Shown: one piece after another, positions 32,411 to 45,612 of the stretch
Layout of the letters: every line of letters begins with the position of its first letter
How positions within the stretch are numbered: position 1 is the stretch's first letter
Source of the DNA: Suillus spraguei
Lineage: Eukaryota > Basidiomycota > Agaricomycetes > Boletales > Suillaceae
DNA length: 64,000 nucleotides
Reading direction: 5' to 3'
NCBI GenBank assembly: GCA_016800925.1
Contig: JABCPU010000280.1
Coordinates: 1-64,000 of the forward strand
Program-made: the position numbers and the translations under genes
Notes under the pieces: model-generated
The model's database searches: none
Told to the model about the DNA's origin: nothing
Seen by the model: only the letters and a program-made list of their open reading frames with translations

Positions 32411-34045
32411 ATGAGTACAGCATATGCTCTTCCGCCGCTGGATCCTTTACTGAGGAGGAGTGCAAAGCGCACGAGAGACATATTCGCATCATGTCCAGAT
32501 GATGGGATGAAGGAAGATGAGAAGAGGTGCGTAACAAGTTCTGGGACGTCAAACACATTTGCTGAAGAGATTTTTTAGTGCGCGGATACGTCTCTCGGTG
32601 AAGATTAATGATGAATACCGTGATTTCAAAGAGCTCCCTCCTGCATTGCTTGCTCAACAAGGTCCTATTGGTCCTGCTCGACCAAAGGAGCAGAGAAAGG
32701 CAATCACTGCTGGGCGTAAGTTATCAGTTCCTTTTAAGTCTGATTGATAGTCTCATTCGTTCATTCAGCATCCAGCGACACATCAAGAATGATTGCTACA
32801 ATAGATAACACACCCAAAGTGCAACCGTCCACGTTCGTTACCTCCAATAAACTCTCCGAAGCTTTAACCCTACATAAAACGACTCGTACCATCAAGCCAA
32901 CATACCATCCACAATGGAAGCTTGTTCGCGTAATATCTGGTCATTTAGGTTGGGTCCGGAGTGTAGCGGTGGAGCCAGGAAACAAATGGTTTGCTACTGG
33001 TGCTGGAGACAGAGTTATCAAAATTTGGGACTTGGCTTCAGGGGAGTTGAAGCTTTCCCTGACCGGTCATATTTCCACTGTCAGAGGACTGGCTGTTTCA
33101 CCGAGACACCCATACCTGTTTTCGTGTGGGGAGGACAAGGTGAGTCATTCTACTTCCCGCCGACTGTCTCGTTAACCATCGATCCCTTTAGATGGTGAAG
33201 TGCTGGGACCTCGAAGCCAACAAAGTTATCCGGCATTATCATGGTCATCTTTCAGGCGTTTACGCGTTGAGTTTACACCCGACATTGGACGTTTTAGTCA
33301 CATCCGGTCGTGATGCCTCAGCTCGTGTCTGGGATATGCGTACAAAGGCCCAAATTCATGTTCTCGCGGGACATTCTGCGACAGTAGCTGACGTCAAGTG
33401 CCAAGAATCTGATCCACAAGTCATCACTGGAAGTATGGACTCGACGGTTAGGTACGTCGAGCTTTCCGCAAATTAACACACTGGCTGACGGTACCCTGGT
33501 TAAGGTTGTGGGACCTGGCGGCTGGAAAGACGATGGTCACCCTCACTCACCACAAAAAATCTGTAAGGGCCCTGGCAATTCACCCGACAGAATACTCCTT
33601 TGCATCCGGTTCTGCGGGCGGTAATAACATCAAAAAATGGAAATGCCCTGAGGGTGCATTTGTACACAACTTCGCCGGTCATAACGCTATCATAAATACG
33701 CTTTCTGTGAACGCCGAAGGCGTATTTTTCTCTGGTGGTAGGTTACCGTATCCTATCGACTTTCCTCAATTTTGAATTAATCACCGTTATGATGCTTAGG
33801 TGATAATGGCACACTCACGTTCTGGGATTATAATACGGGGACTCCATTCCAAAATCTTGATGACGTGCCACAACCTGGTTCCCTCGAGGCGGAAGCCGGT
33901 GTCTTTTGTTCGACTTTCGATATGACTGGAACGCGTCTCATCACTGGTGGCGCTGATAAGACCATCAAGGTTGGTTGGGCAACTCAAAACGCACAAAACT
34001 TTGCTCATCGATCTTTCGCAGGTTTATGCTGAGCAATCACAATGA
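32411..34045 (+). CDS. PRP46: Pre-mRNA splicing factor Prp46/PLRG1 (WD40)
   Basis: Core spliceosome subunit of the NineTeen/Prp19-associated complex. Seen: [25 protein letters not shown] at 32411, a conserved N-terminal region with [14 protein letters not shown] and [20 protein letters not shown], then seven WD40 repeats ([75 protein letters not shown], and the final [21 protein letters not shown]). It ends AEQSQ-stop at 34043-34045. Several introns; frames are consistent throughout, making it one of the cleaner genes in the window. Confidence 0.92.
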
Positions 34046-34755
34046 TTGCCCCACACGTGTATTTTTTACTGCAGAGTTTTGTTGTAGTATCGTATTGTGC
34101 TTCCTCATTCCCGATCTGCACAGGCTATCCATTTTATTGTTCGGCTTATTTAACGCTAACAGGGTTGCAAGAGCACACCACTTTATATGAAGTCTGTCTT
34201 CGGATCGAATGCTGTATGCTGTAGGTCATGCTCCCATCGCCATTGCATCATCGGTTTTGATCGAGTGATGTTTCTCTTTATGCTCGGCGATTTCTAGTGG
34301 GGGTTGCGAGATCGGCAATAGCATTCAAGTGGTCGCTTCTCAATAGAATGTCTTTGAGCTAGGACGGTCTCTGATTCGTTAGGACCCAACTTGTGAGCTC
34401 GTATAGAGGAGTTACTTGCAAGAACAGCTTAAAATGCATTTTCTAGATTAACTTCTTGGATCAGTATTGAATGGTGCATATTGAACCTTGAATCAAAGTT
34501 TCCGGAGCTGCATGCCAGTTGCGCCATGACGTTTTACGTCCGTCATTGAGAAAGCCAACGTGCTCTCAACTTGCTTCCTGCAGAACATATTCACCAAGGA
34601 GTGCGATGTTGTGGCCTTGTCATAATTCACACTCCAGAACTAGCCCATATGCCATGACATAAGTGAGTATTTCGACACCCCAACATATATATTCGTGAAA
34701 GTTTATCATAATCGTACGTGTGTGATATCAAATATCCATTACGAGTCATGCCACG
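34046..34755. other. No supported gene
   Basis: 3' flanks of PRP46 and of the small membrane protein gene. Nothing further was seen. Confidence 0.4.
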
Positions 34756-35077
34756 TCAAAGGCGTCTCCCGAACCTAGATCTTGTGCTCCTGCCCGTTCT
34801 CCGTCGTGAGCCGCAACACCTACAGCACAGGATGTCCACGATGATATCCACGATGATGACGATGACCTAGTATTTTCCATGAGAATCAACACTAAACCGT
34901 GACATTAAAATACACGAACAGTTGTTATTGCGCCAACGATGGACATGATTACATTGCCTATTGCTGAGATGATGTCATTAATGCCAGAGCCGATTGCAGA
35001 AACGATAGAGCCCTGTGCAGGAAGATGTCGGTACATTCAATAATATTGATATTGTGCGAATGGAATGCACGTACCAT
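34756..35077 (-). CDS. 68-residue hydrophobic Ile-rich protein with Cys/Arg tail
   Basis: Too short for routine gene calls. Exon 1 contributes only the ATG (35075-35077), directly followed by a GTACGT donor; exon 2 is 34920-35012 and exon 3 is 34756-34866. The joined product reads MGSIVSAIGSGINDIISAIG, VIMSIVGAITTVIVIIVDII, VDILCCRCCG and an Arg/Ser-rich end. A glycine right after Met is a possible myristoylation site, and the Cys cluster is a possible palmitoylation or metal site. The motif style (repeated S-x-I-x-S-A-I-x-x-V, then DILCCRC and Arg-rich) is familiar from small proteins of mushroom-forming fungi whose function is unknown. A TATA-like TATAAAGA lies about 105 bp upstream of the ATG. 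Confidence 0.8.
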
Positions 35078-35383
35078 GATTCAGCTTGGTCGATGAGTAA
35101 AAGAAGGGTATTTTTATCTTGTCCGTATGCTCTATTATGCAGTTTGTTCGGAATGGTTGAATATCGTGTATGGTGTGGTCTTTATACTATCGTAGGCACC
35201 TCGATGATGTCATGAGATAGTTGTCATCGATTCATCATTGGAGCTTGGAGCTTGAACTGGAACCCCCTGCGCATGGTGCCTGCCATTCTGGACTCGTGAC
35301 GAAGGTTCGATTCAGTGACCACCAGGCAAGTGACCGTTATAACCGAACAGTGCCCCAGTGATAAGTCTTCAATTGGATAGTAC

Positions 35384-36166
35384 ATGTCCCAACCAGAAAT
35401 TACCAGTGCTGAACAGCCAACTGCTGCATATGATACTAATTTCTGCTTCCCTGTTTGCGAGTTGGAGAGCAAACGAGTCAAACTCATACCTTTCATCGTA
35501 GGCCACATAGTAGCAAAACTCTTATCAGCCACGCGCTAAAATGAATTGATAGCCTGATCTGCACGTTTCCAAGGCTCGACCACCCATCTCGATCTCTACG
35601 AATTCATACCCTGGGAAACTTTTACCGACACTTCAGACTTTGTGAAGCAAGTGATTGACAGTCGCGTACAGCCTGACACTGGGGTAGTCCTCTATGCCAT
35701 CATCGATAAGACGCGCACCAGCACTACTGGTAGTAGTCCAGCCAACTTCGCCGGTATCATAGGATACATGAACACATCTACTGCAAACCTATCGACCGAG
35801 ATTGGTTACGCAATCATCCTGCCGCCGTTCCAGCGGACGCTACAAACGCCATCGGTTTGCTCCTGCAGTACGCCCTTGATCTACCCCCGCATGGTCTAGG
35901 GCTTCGTCGTGTGCAATGAGGGCGAATAGGTTGAATACCAAGAGCATAGGCGCAGTGCAGAAATTGGGTTTTAAACTGGAGGCTGTCTTGCGCTGGGATA
36001 GGATTTTTGTTGGTTCGAAGGTAAGTGCGAGGAATGGAGTGAAGGAGAGGGCGGAGGATCCGCGTCTTGGCACGGTGGGACAGATACGGCACTGCTGGCA
36101 TTGTGCTGAGATGATTGGGAGAGCGAGCGTGCACGGGTCCTGGAGGTCATGGACCGACGATCGTAA
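35384..36166 (+). pseudogene. GNAT acetyltransferase (RimJ/RimL-like), frameshifted
   Basis: Acyl-CoA N-acyltransferase fold. Start MSQPEITSAEQPT at 35384, then NFCFPVCELESKRVKLIPF, DLYEFIPWETFTDTSDFVK, FAGIIGYMNTSTANLSTEIGYAIILPPFQRT, the acetyl-CoA side helix TNAIGLLLQYALDLPPHGLGLRR, and AVQKLGFKLEAVLRWDRIF, typical of the RimL subgroup that acetylates protein N-termini or small amines. Breaks lie near 35500 (loss of frame or an unrecognised intron), 35838, 35915 and 36110, and repair needs single bases. Either a recently dead gene or read error; conservation of the family motifs between breaks favours a recent event. Confidence 0.75.
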
Positions 36167-36545
36167 CGAAATTGCCTATCAATTAGAAGCGTTATAGGCT
36201 ATCAGTTAGTCCTACATAATCATGATGATCAGTTGCCGTTTCGCATATTATATTGACCAGCAATCAGGCAGCAGAAGTGCAATGAAATGTTTATCAATCA
36301 TTATTGCCATTGGGGAAGGTCAAGCGGGAAGACGACACTCTGACCTTGCACCAACGTACTCGATAATCGAGTTAACGCACAAAATAATGTCAATGTTATA
36401 CATTCCTCTGAAATCCAAGAGTCAGACATGTTATACGTATCAAGATATTCTGGGCAGGATCAAGAACAAACGATGCGAGGGTAAGGGAATGACCTGGTAT
36501 CCAGGGTAACAGTAAGTCCTTCCTCATATGTATGTACGAACTTAT
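36167..36545. other. No supported gene
   Basis: Between the GNAT gene and the convergent end of the carrier gene. Nothing recognised. Confidence 0.4.
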
Positions 36546-37951
36546 TTAAGTCGTTTTCTCGTTCCACCTGCACATGGAGAAAATACTCAGAACCGGACCA
36601 TAAAGACATGCGTTACACAGGAATAACTCACAAATCCAAAAATAACTTCCACAGCACTGAAAACATGATTCCCTGGAGGCCGTTCGCCAAGATACGGGTT
36701 TTAAGTCCCCGCCCGAACAAACCCTTGAGGCCGTCGGCTGCGATGACGGCGCGGGCAGAATCGACATATCCAATTCGGGTAGCATTGACTTGTCGGTAGG
36801 TCTTCAGCACGCGAAGAGAGTTAGAAATGGTGTCAGAGGCGATGGAAGCTGCAAAGCCGATTACAGCGGAACGAAAGAGTTTCTGTAGTATAGTCACTGG
36901 CAGTGGGAGGACCTCATTGAGATAGTTGTACGTCCCGAACCACTGAGAAAAAATGAGCAATGAAATGTATGACCCAAAAACAAGTACTCACTGGATAGTG
37001 ACCGACGAATGTAGCAGCGGCAGTCGCGAGAGCGCCATACCATAAACTGCCAATACCATACTTCTTAACCTAGGAGAATGTCAGAACAAGCAATTACCGT
37101 ATGCGTAAAGATATACCCTAGTTCTCAGCAATGCGATACCTTCTTTACCCTGTGTCTGCATGGTCGTCTTGATCGTGTCAACCGGGGTCAAGATCATGCG
37201 GAAACAAGCCGCAGCAACACTCGCGAACACTGTCTTTACAGGTGTGGGCAAGGTCTTCATATATGAATTGCTTTGAAGGAGGGCAAGAATGCCTGCATTA
37301 GCAGCGGTGTCACCAAAGCGGGACACTGGCCCTTGAACCAGAGCTGCGGTGAGACCTTGGTAATACCGGGTCCAGCCACCATCGGCATATAAAATCTTGG
37401 TAGCCTGCGTCGTTGTTGTACCGTATCTGTATTGGTAATTCATGATCGTGCGCAGAGGCTGCATAATTCTCAGCGGAGATCGGAGGCGTTCAATGTGAGG
37501 ATCATCATACCATAAGCGCCAAGACCTGCAATACCATAGCTGCCAGGACATCAATATTGTGGCAGATATTTTCCAACGAATGGATTCACTTACCCGCAGC
37601 ACCACTTAAACCTCCTCCAAGCGCACTCTTGAACGCTTTTCCGAGGTCAAACTAACGAGAATGTTGAGTATGAATGAGTGCATGAGTCTAACTACGACCT
37701 ACGTTGACATCATCAGCATCAATGAAGCCTTTAATGAATATGGCCAATATAAACAATGCCAGCAACGTAAGAACGCCGTAGACAGTTATTTGCCTCGTGG
37801 TCCATGGCTCTTTCGGATTGTCATCTGTCAAGGTAAGTGCCTCTTCATCCTGAGGATGACTTAAGCTTCCTTGGGAGTTATCCTGATAAGTTGGCGGCTT
37901 CGAGTTGGACAGCAAAGGCTGCTCCTCGGGAACATTAATCCCGGTAGACAT
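36546..37951 (-). CDS. Mitochondrial carrier family (SLC25-like) protein
   Basis: Predicted inner-membrane metabolite carrier. Start MSTGINVPEEQPLLSNSKPP at 37951 leads into a polar region and a single predicted helix (TVYGVLTLLALFILAIFIKGF), then carrier repeats: MPLRTIMNYQYRYGTT, GGWTRYYQGLTAALVQGPVSRFGD, the signature LTPVDTIKTTMQTQGKEG (P-x-D-x-x-K-x-x-x-Q), and a final repeat with LRVLKTYRQVNATRIGY and GLFGRGLKTRI. The last exon is probably WNEKTT-stop (36546) after a GTGAGT intron; without it the frame stops at 36628. The extra N-terminal helix and the weak first signature are unusual for SLC25. The substrate cannot be inferred. Confidence 0.8.
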
Positions 37952-38614
37952 GGGTGATTGGGATATCGGGTAGAGGTTGCATATCGGCCATGATAACAAG
38001 ATTGCTGACGCAATGCGGTCCTGCGGAACATTCTCGGAAGACTTATTATAGCTCGACGCGTGTGCTTGGTGCGATAACAATAATTAGCGCCTCTTGTGGG
38101 AGGTGTGTGTAAGACTGTGAGTATATTGTTATGAATCATGCATCATGGTCTCGTTCGTTCTGGTTCAACGTTGCAACTTCAATGCTGTTACGGAATATTA
38201 ATGAGCTGTTTTGTCGGGTATTAGCCGATGGCGAGCGCTTGTGTATGTAATACAATCACTGCGAGCCTGATAAGTACTTGGACTCAGGTTGGCCTTGCTC
38301 CTGCTGACTCGAAATCCTATAAAAATCAGACGTGCTTGCGATTGGGAATTGTGCACATTCGGCCTACGCATCAAGAGACCCTATAAGCTAGCTTTGAAGC
38401 TTGACTCAAGGAGCCTAAGGTACAGAAAGGCACAAATTTGCCTCAGGATCAATCGATCATATTGTTCAATTTTTATGTTGGCAGTGCATTGGAAGGGCGT
38501 TCAACGGCAACTTCGTGATGGGCGACCTCAGCTCCCGAAATTTGCTATAAGGCCTCGTTGCTTTGCTGTTCCGTATTTTTTCTCTTTCAGCTCTGTGTAC
38601 GACTTGATACTATA
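37952..38614. other. Divergent intergenic region
   Basis: Lies between the divergent carrier and secreted-protein genes and should hold both promoters. No other signal was seen. Confidence 0.4.
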
Positions 38615-39262
38615 ATGGTCCAAATCGCCCCTCTCCTTCACTTTCTTGCTACTGTCGCCCAAGGTAAATTTGACCCACTGATATCTGCTAGTTAACTGAC
38701 AGGTCTCTTTCGCGTCTAGCCCCTCCCGTCGCGCGCAACGTTTCTCCCAATACCCTTGCTGTCCGTCAAGTAACTACGAGCGACCTTCCTTCTCAATGCC
38801 AAACCACGTGCCAAGTGATCAATACGATGAATGTGAGTATGCCTGATGACTTGCTACTTCTGTCATCGCTTAGGTATCCCCCAGGATTGCGGCACCAGTC
38901 TATCTTGCATTTGCGTGTCGTCTATCGGAACCCAGCTTCAATCGTGCCTGGATTGCATTGTTGCAGCTGAACCATCTTCCTTGTCAGACGCTGATACCGC
39001 CATCAACAGCTGGAACAAGCCTGCGATGGAGATCTCACTGTTACGGTTTGTTGATGGCTTCACGGGTTCGATTTCATGGCGACCTGACGGTGTTTCATGT
39101 TTACAGCTTAGCAGTTCCACCTCGACAACTTCTACGAGCTCTACTGCTACTTCTACCAGCAACCCTTTCGTTACCAAGACTGGTGATGCTGTGGGGATGA
39201 AGACAGCTATTGGGGCACTTGGCCTGGCCGTTGCCATTGCATGCAGTGTCATCGTCCTTTGA
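38615..39262 (+). CDS. GPI-anchored-type secreted Cys-rich protein
   Basis: Start MVQIAPLLHFLATVAQ at 38615 is a signal peptide ending at the first intron. The mature part begins about APPVARNVSPNTLAVRQ, with CQTTCQVINTMN, then CGTSLSCICVSSIGTQLQSCLDCI, an eight-cysteine pattern loosely like CFEM-type or similar secreted domains. A Ser/Thr-only stretch follows, then a hydrophobic C-terminus (AIGALGLAVAIACSVIVL-stop) typical of GPI attachment. Two or three introns; the one before the Ser/Thr region is not fully resolved. Probably a cell-wall or surface protein; the function is unknown. Confidence 0.75.
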
Positions 39263-40072
39263 ACATGAGTGCCAACCTTGGACCTTGGTCTTTTAGGGCC
39301 TCCTTTTCCTGATGATCAGCACAACCATAACCATACCCTCCTTTCTTAACACTATATAAGTATACCTCCTGTTATCGAACACATCAACTAGTAAAATCAT
39401 TCGCTGCCGTGGCACGTTGCTTGTTGATTTGACAAGGTATAGGAATAACGAGCCTCAAGAGGATCGCCCGAAGTGGGACGAACCAGATTTGCGCAAGGTA
39501 CTTGTTTGTTCTCTGATTTATATCATTTTTGTATCAGATGTCATGGTCTGGCAGATGGTGTGATATATTTGTTCCCTTAAAAGCCGTCCCTTTGTACACT
39601 GCCTGGAACTTGAAGTTTAGCAATGATTCTATATGTCGACAAAGAATCGCGTTCTATCATAATTGTTCCAGCTTTAAAAACTGTTTCTCGACATAGAATA
39701 GTTGAGTGGTGTGCATTCACCACGTTTTGTTATTTAATCATCGACAAGACACTAGTAAGAACCAAAGACCATCGTGAACCTAGACTACTAAACAGACCAA
39801 TTGGGATGAAGACAATTGCATATAAAATGAACCAAAGTCCATATGACACATCAACATACATGGTGCTTGAAATATGAGATTACACAATGAGTCGGAGAGT
39901 GCAACAGATCTAGAAGCCACGAACGTGCTATCGTACAGATTAGATTGCTTATCTGACAGGGGTAGCATTGGAAAGCCGCAAACGTCAGTAGAAGCATCGG
40001 CAAACCGGAATAGACATGATCATACAATGGTATACAAAACCTGAAACAATGAAATCATGCAAGAAACATCAG
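39263..40072. other. No supported gene
   Basis: Gene-free between the secreted protein and the end of the histidine kinase gene. An 84-codon frame at 39623-39877 has no recognisable features. Confidence 0.4.
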
Positions 40073-43000
40073 TCATGGTGCCATGAGAGCAGGTGGCCTG
40101 TGAAGAAGGTGATGCTGCGTGGCCATCTGTGCCCGCTCGCCTGCGAGCTTGTTGATTGAGTTCAAGAGATCTCCGCGACGAAGGGGTTCTGCAAAATAAG
40201 CATCTGTGAGACCCGGAGAATGCATGGGAAAATGAGAGACGTACTAGTGATGTGATCGTCCATACCTGCCTGCAGGCATCGCTCGCGATCACCGATCACT
40301 GAAAAAGTAAATCAGGGAGAACTATTATTGAGCCTCGAGATTGTAACGTACTAGCATGAGCAGTAAGGGCGATGATAGGAATCCGCAGGAGTCCTTTGTG
40401 CATTTCATATGCTCGGATAAGTTCGGTCGCCTCCATCCCTCCCATGAAAGGCATCGATACATCCATCTTGGGGAGATATTGATATTACTACTATGGAACA
40501 TTGAGTAAAAATGACTCACTAAGATAATGTCAAATGGCTTGTTCACTTGTACCCGTGCCTTGAAAGCTTCGACAGCTAGACTTCCATTCTCTGCGATCTC
40601 AACTGTATGGCCATACTTTTCTAGAATCTTGACGGCTAGTTTCTGGTTAACCATATTATCCTCAGCAAGCAGGATGTCAAAGACAACGTCATTTGGTGCC
40701 GAGACAGGTGAAACAGTATTCGACTCCAGGGCGGAAATGAGGGCGGAAGCGAGGTCTTGAGCTGTGACTGGGGTCGTAACCTGCGAGCTGATGCTGTTGT
40801 CCAAGCACCATTTAACTACGACCGTCAACCCCATGTCACCAGAGCACATCCTCGCATACTCACGATTCAGACGTGGCATCGAAGGCGCCAATAATACAAT
40901 GGGAATGTAGCGCAGGTGCTCATATTCCCTAATACTCTCGGTCTATGATAAAGGTATGAGGTAAGCATGAACCCATATGGCACCTACATAACGTACCATG
41001 CTCAACGAGTCCACGACGATAGTGTCAATATGCGGACAACGCTCCTTATCAGCCACCTCGCTGACATCATGAATAACGTATGGTCTCAGTCCGAGCTCCT
41101 GGATTCTCTGGACCACACCGGTCGTGTCGTTGAGGGTGTCAACGAACAAAATAGCACGCCTGTGGAACGGCTGCATCTTTTGCAGCGTGATCTCCAGCGT
41201 ACTTTGGGAAATCTGCGATGTGATCGTGAAGAAGAACTTGCTTCCCTTCGAGACCTCGCTCTCGACCCACATGTTGCCTTGCATGAGGTTGACGAGGCGC
41301 TTGGAAATAGAAAGACCCAGACCAGTTCCCCCATATTCCTATGGACGATCAGTTACCCTTGCGATCAATTGCAACGTTAACGTACTCTCGTGGTCGAACC
41401 ATCTGCTTGACAGAAGGTGTCGAAAATCAGATTCAGTTTATCTTTGGCAATGCCGATCCCCGTATCAGTAACACAGAACTCTAAAGTCACACTCGAGTCA
41501 TCTAGCGCCAGTAGTCTTGTGCTAAGTGCAACGTGGCCTTTGCGGGAGACTTTGGACGGCGTGAACTTGATAGCGTTACCAACCAAATTCGTGATGACTT
41601 GCCGAAGTCGTAGCGAGTCGCCGATAAGTTGATCAGGAATATCTGGGTCGACATCGTATGTGAGATCTAGGTTGTTTTGAGAGGCACGGACGACAAGGGT
41701 TTTGAGTATGCCGAAAACTGTTTGACGGAGGGAGTATGAGACGGCTTCCATGGTCATTCGACCGGCCTCAACTGTAGAACATGCAATCAGATTAATACAT
41801 TGACATCAAGGATAGATTCCCACTCTTCGAGATATCCAAAATATCATCGATGATGAGTAGCAGGGAGCGAGCCAATGAATGCACTAAGAGCAAACTTTCT
41901 CGTTGCGATCGGTTCAAATCAGAGTCGAGAGTGAGCTCCGTCATGCCAATAATTCCGTTCATGGGTGTCCTATGAGACATTGAGCATAGAATATCAAGAA
42001 AAGAAGAATATTACCTGATTTCGTGTGACATGTTCGCCAAGAATTCGGATTTACTCCTGTTCGCCAGCTCAGCTGCCTCCCTCGCAGCAGTGTTTTTCTG
42101 GATACTATCACGCAAATTGAACACCATTTGATTGATCTGTGTTTTCAAAGAGTCCATCTCTCCACTGGCCTCAACAGTGATGAAACGAGTGAAGTCTCCG
42201 TCCATGGCAGCTGCTGAAATCTGTGCAAATCCACGCACTTGCGTGGTCAAGTTGCCAGCCATAGTGTTGACGGACATCCTACGCCAATGTCAACGCCCAT
42301 CCCACGGATCATGTTGTTTACTTACGTAATTTCTTGCCATATACCCTGGACGTTGCCCACTTCAGCCTGAACACCCAATTTACCCTCTGTGCCGACTTCA
42401 AATGCGACCTTCTTGACTTCCTTAGCGAAGATTGCCAATTGAGCAATCATGTCGTTGATAGTGTTGACTAGGCTTAGCATTTCTCCAGACACAGAGACAC
42501 CAGTGATTTGTTGAGTCAAGTCTCCGCGGGCGACAGCAGTCTGACGACAGACTCAACAGAAAGACAGGGGAGCGGTAAGCAATACTCACAGTTGCGACAG
42601 CGATGGTTCGGACTTGTAGGGTCAACTACGACACCGAAAAATTAGCGTTAGCCCCGTAAAAGATGAAATGGACCGACGTTAGCAGCCATAACGTTCACGT
42701 TATCCGTCAAGTCCTACTTGAGATGAGCGTTGATGCACACGCTGTGCAACACTACTCACCTTCCATGTACCACCGACGTTAGTTACACGAGCCTGACCTC
42801 CTAATCGACCTTCGGTGCCGACCTCTCTTGCGACACGAGTGACTTCATCGGCAAAGAGACTCAGGCTCTCGGTCATGCCATTGACAGTCTCCTTCAACTC
42901 CTTGATCTCACCACGCACGTCGACTTCAATCTTTTTCGTCAAGTCGCCACCAGCGACAGCCTTCGTCACTTCTGCAATCGACCGCACCTGGTTGGTCAAA

Positions 43001-45181
43001 TTCATGGCCATGAGGTTAACATTATCCGTAAGAACCTGTAGTGAACGTCAGAAATGATATCATTTCGTATCTTTGTGCCCTACCTTCCACATGCCCTGCA
43101 CATCGGGAACATACGCTTGTCCACCCAAGATACCTTCCGTACCGACTTCCAAAGATACACGGGTGACTTCGTTGGCGAGCGTGGACAATTGGGCAAGCAT
43201 AGAATTGACAGTCATCTTCAAATCTAGCATTTCTCCCTGCACATCGACGTTGACGACTTTGTTTAGATCGCCCAAGGCAACAGCTTTTGTGACCTCCGAG
43301 ATCGATCGTACTTGGTCAGTCAAATTACTAGCCATTTTCTGTCCCACGGTATATCAGTAACGCTTGACGAGACCAGAATACTGTTTATATAACTCACGTT
43401 CACATTGCGTGTCAAGTCAGCCCATGTACCCTGCACGCCTTCTACGCGAGCTTGACCACCCAATATACCTTGTGTACCGACTTCAAGTGCAACACGGGTA
43501 ACTTCGGATGCAAATGCGCTCAATTGGTCCACCATGGAATTGACAGTGCCCTTCAAAGTTGACATCTCGCCTTCGACCTGGATCTCAATTTTCTGCGTCA
43601 AGTCGCCCCTAGCAACGGCCGTCGTGACATTGGCAATAGACCGCACTTGGTCCGTCAGGCTTGAACACATACGATTGACCTTGAGACGCAGATTAAGCCG
43701 GTGTGCCGATAAGACACGGTAATGGACATACATTGCGAACCAACTCGAACCAAACACCTTGAACATCTGGTACGTGCGCTTGACCGCCCAACTTGCCCTG
43801 AGAGCCGACTTCTAATGTGACACGCGTGACTTCGGCGGCTAATGCACGAAGCTGGATGACCATTCCGTTTACGGTATTCTTCAAATCAAGGATTTCGCCA
43901 CGAGCATCGACATCAATCTGTTTCGACAAATCTCCCTGCGCGACAGCTTTAGTGACCTTGGCGATGCTTCGCACTTGACTGGTCAGATTGGCAGCTAATT
44001 TATTGACGACGCCAGTCAATTCCCGCCAAGTACCTTCGACATCCAATACGAGAGCCTGTCCACCGAGTTTACTGCAGAAGACTGAGCATATCATATAAGA
44101 TCTGGGTTAGTAGCCACTTTACCCTTCTGTACCGACTTCTTGACTGACACGAGTGACTTCTTTGGCGAACTGTCCCAATTTGTCGACCTGGCAATGATAT
44201 GCATGAGCAAGACCTTAGGATAAGGTTCTGGACGAATACCATAGTGTTTATGACGTCCTTCAATTGAACCATGACCACACCCTGCACGGGAACCGTAATT
44301 TTCTGAGACAAGTCACCTCTGGCCACCGCATTACACACACGAGCGACATCTTGGACCTGAGCCTTGAGCAACCTGAGTTCTTCAACAGCGCTCATGCCGC
44401 TTTCGAATGCTGCAGCAGCAAGAGGGCCAGGAGGGACGACGAGAGGAGATCCGCCGGGCGAACCATCAAAGCTGCTATTAATTCTGCTCATAGTCAAAGT
44501 GTCTGTAATAACCTTGCCGCACGTTGGGCAAGCCATGTGTTCGAGATGCGATGTAGGGGGTGCCGAGGACGAGGTTCCGTTTGAGGATGACCGAAGGAGT
44601 GTTGCAGCATCAATATGGCTTGGAAGCCCGTCGAGTGATAAGGACATTGAACCTGCACGAGCGGCGTGTCCTTTGCTGATTGGTGTTCGATCGTTGCTGG
44701 CTACACCGTTCATGCTATCGGCGTCCTCCATGTCGATATCAAATGATTCTACAGTCGATGCGAGGTTTGAGTTGGTCTGTAAACAAGAAGTTGATCCTGG
44801 TGAACTGGAAGACGGAGCAAAAGTATTGACATTGGAGCTGGACTGCATGAGGGAAGAAGATGGGTTGGTCTCTTTCTGAGAAGATGAAGATGAGGACATG
44901 GGAGTGTCGCCTACACTGCGTCTTTTCTTTGTCTCTGGCCCATTTGATTGCCAACATTCCGAGGCTTTGATTGAAGCCAGAGTTTCTTCTGCAGTATACA
45001 TTCTACGTGCAACTGCCCCTAGAGAGCGAAGGATAGTGTCTGTTTGCCAATCTCCAGGCCCATCATATCGTGGAGGTGGTGTGGACATAGGACATAGTTC
45101 ATAGGCTGACAGGAGGGCAATAAGATGAGAAAGAAATGGATGTGAAAGACCCTGCCGCTGAGAGTCAGTCATTGTGCTCAT
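40073..45181 (-). CDS. NIK1: Class III hybrid histidine kinase (Nik1/Os-1 type)
   Basis: Soluble osmosensor feeding the HOG MAP-kinase pathway; this class is the known target of phenylpyrrole and dicarboximide fungicides. Start [11 protein letters not shown] at 45181 (45172 or 45331 also possible). Seen in order: Ser-rich N-terminus with a C-x2-C pair (MACPTCGKV); about seven tandem HAMP units of roughly 92 residues ([50 protein letters not shown], a unit with [12 protein letters not shown], and MDGDFTRFI); the H box [17 protein letters not shown] with the phospho-His (about 41960); the ATPase domain with [21 protein letters not shown] and [13 protein letters not shown]; and a receiver with [13 protein letters not shown], the acceptor Asp in MDVSMP and a Lys near the end. 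The stop is at 40073. Introns fall mostly between HAMP units. It looks intact. Confidence 0.93.
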
Positions 45182-45612
45182 CGTTGAGTGCGACGAGCAG
45201 CGACGACGAAAAGTATACGGACAGGCTGGGAAGAGAAACGCAAGCGCAGTGGAGTCGGAAGCGCTTCTGAGACTATGTAATTGTAATCTTATTATAACAT
45301 CATTTGCCCGTTCGGCGGCGAATTCTGCCACAGCAACCCTTATTTCGAATGACCCGCTTTAGTCTACTTTACAAGTGGAGCTTGAACTTCAGGCGATTCC
45401 GGCATTGTCCTTGCCTTGAAATGAAACGCCTCATGTTCTCTTTATGTCCTCCTGACCAACGCATGCATTAATCGCCGCGGTTTTGTTTTTTGAAATGGTG
45501 CGTGAATAGTTCTTGTTTGGTTTCCAGAGCTCAGATTCCACATGATTAACTCACAGCAACATTATTGTAATCATATATACCGCCAATCATGATGGCACTA
45601 CCACGACTTTGA
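45182..45612. promoter_or_regulatory. Region between PLD1 stop and NIK1 start
   Basis: About 430 bp upstream of the histidine kinase, directly after the phospholipase D stop codon; it must hold the kinase promoter. No TATA element stands out. Confidence 0.4.

Noticed and set aside
41086..41334. Ser/Arg-rich minus-strand frame
   Set aside because: Out-of-frame shadow of the histidine kinase ATPase/linker exon.
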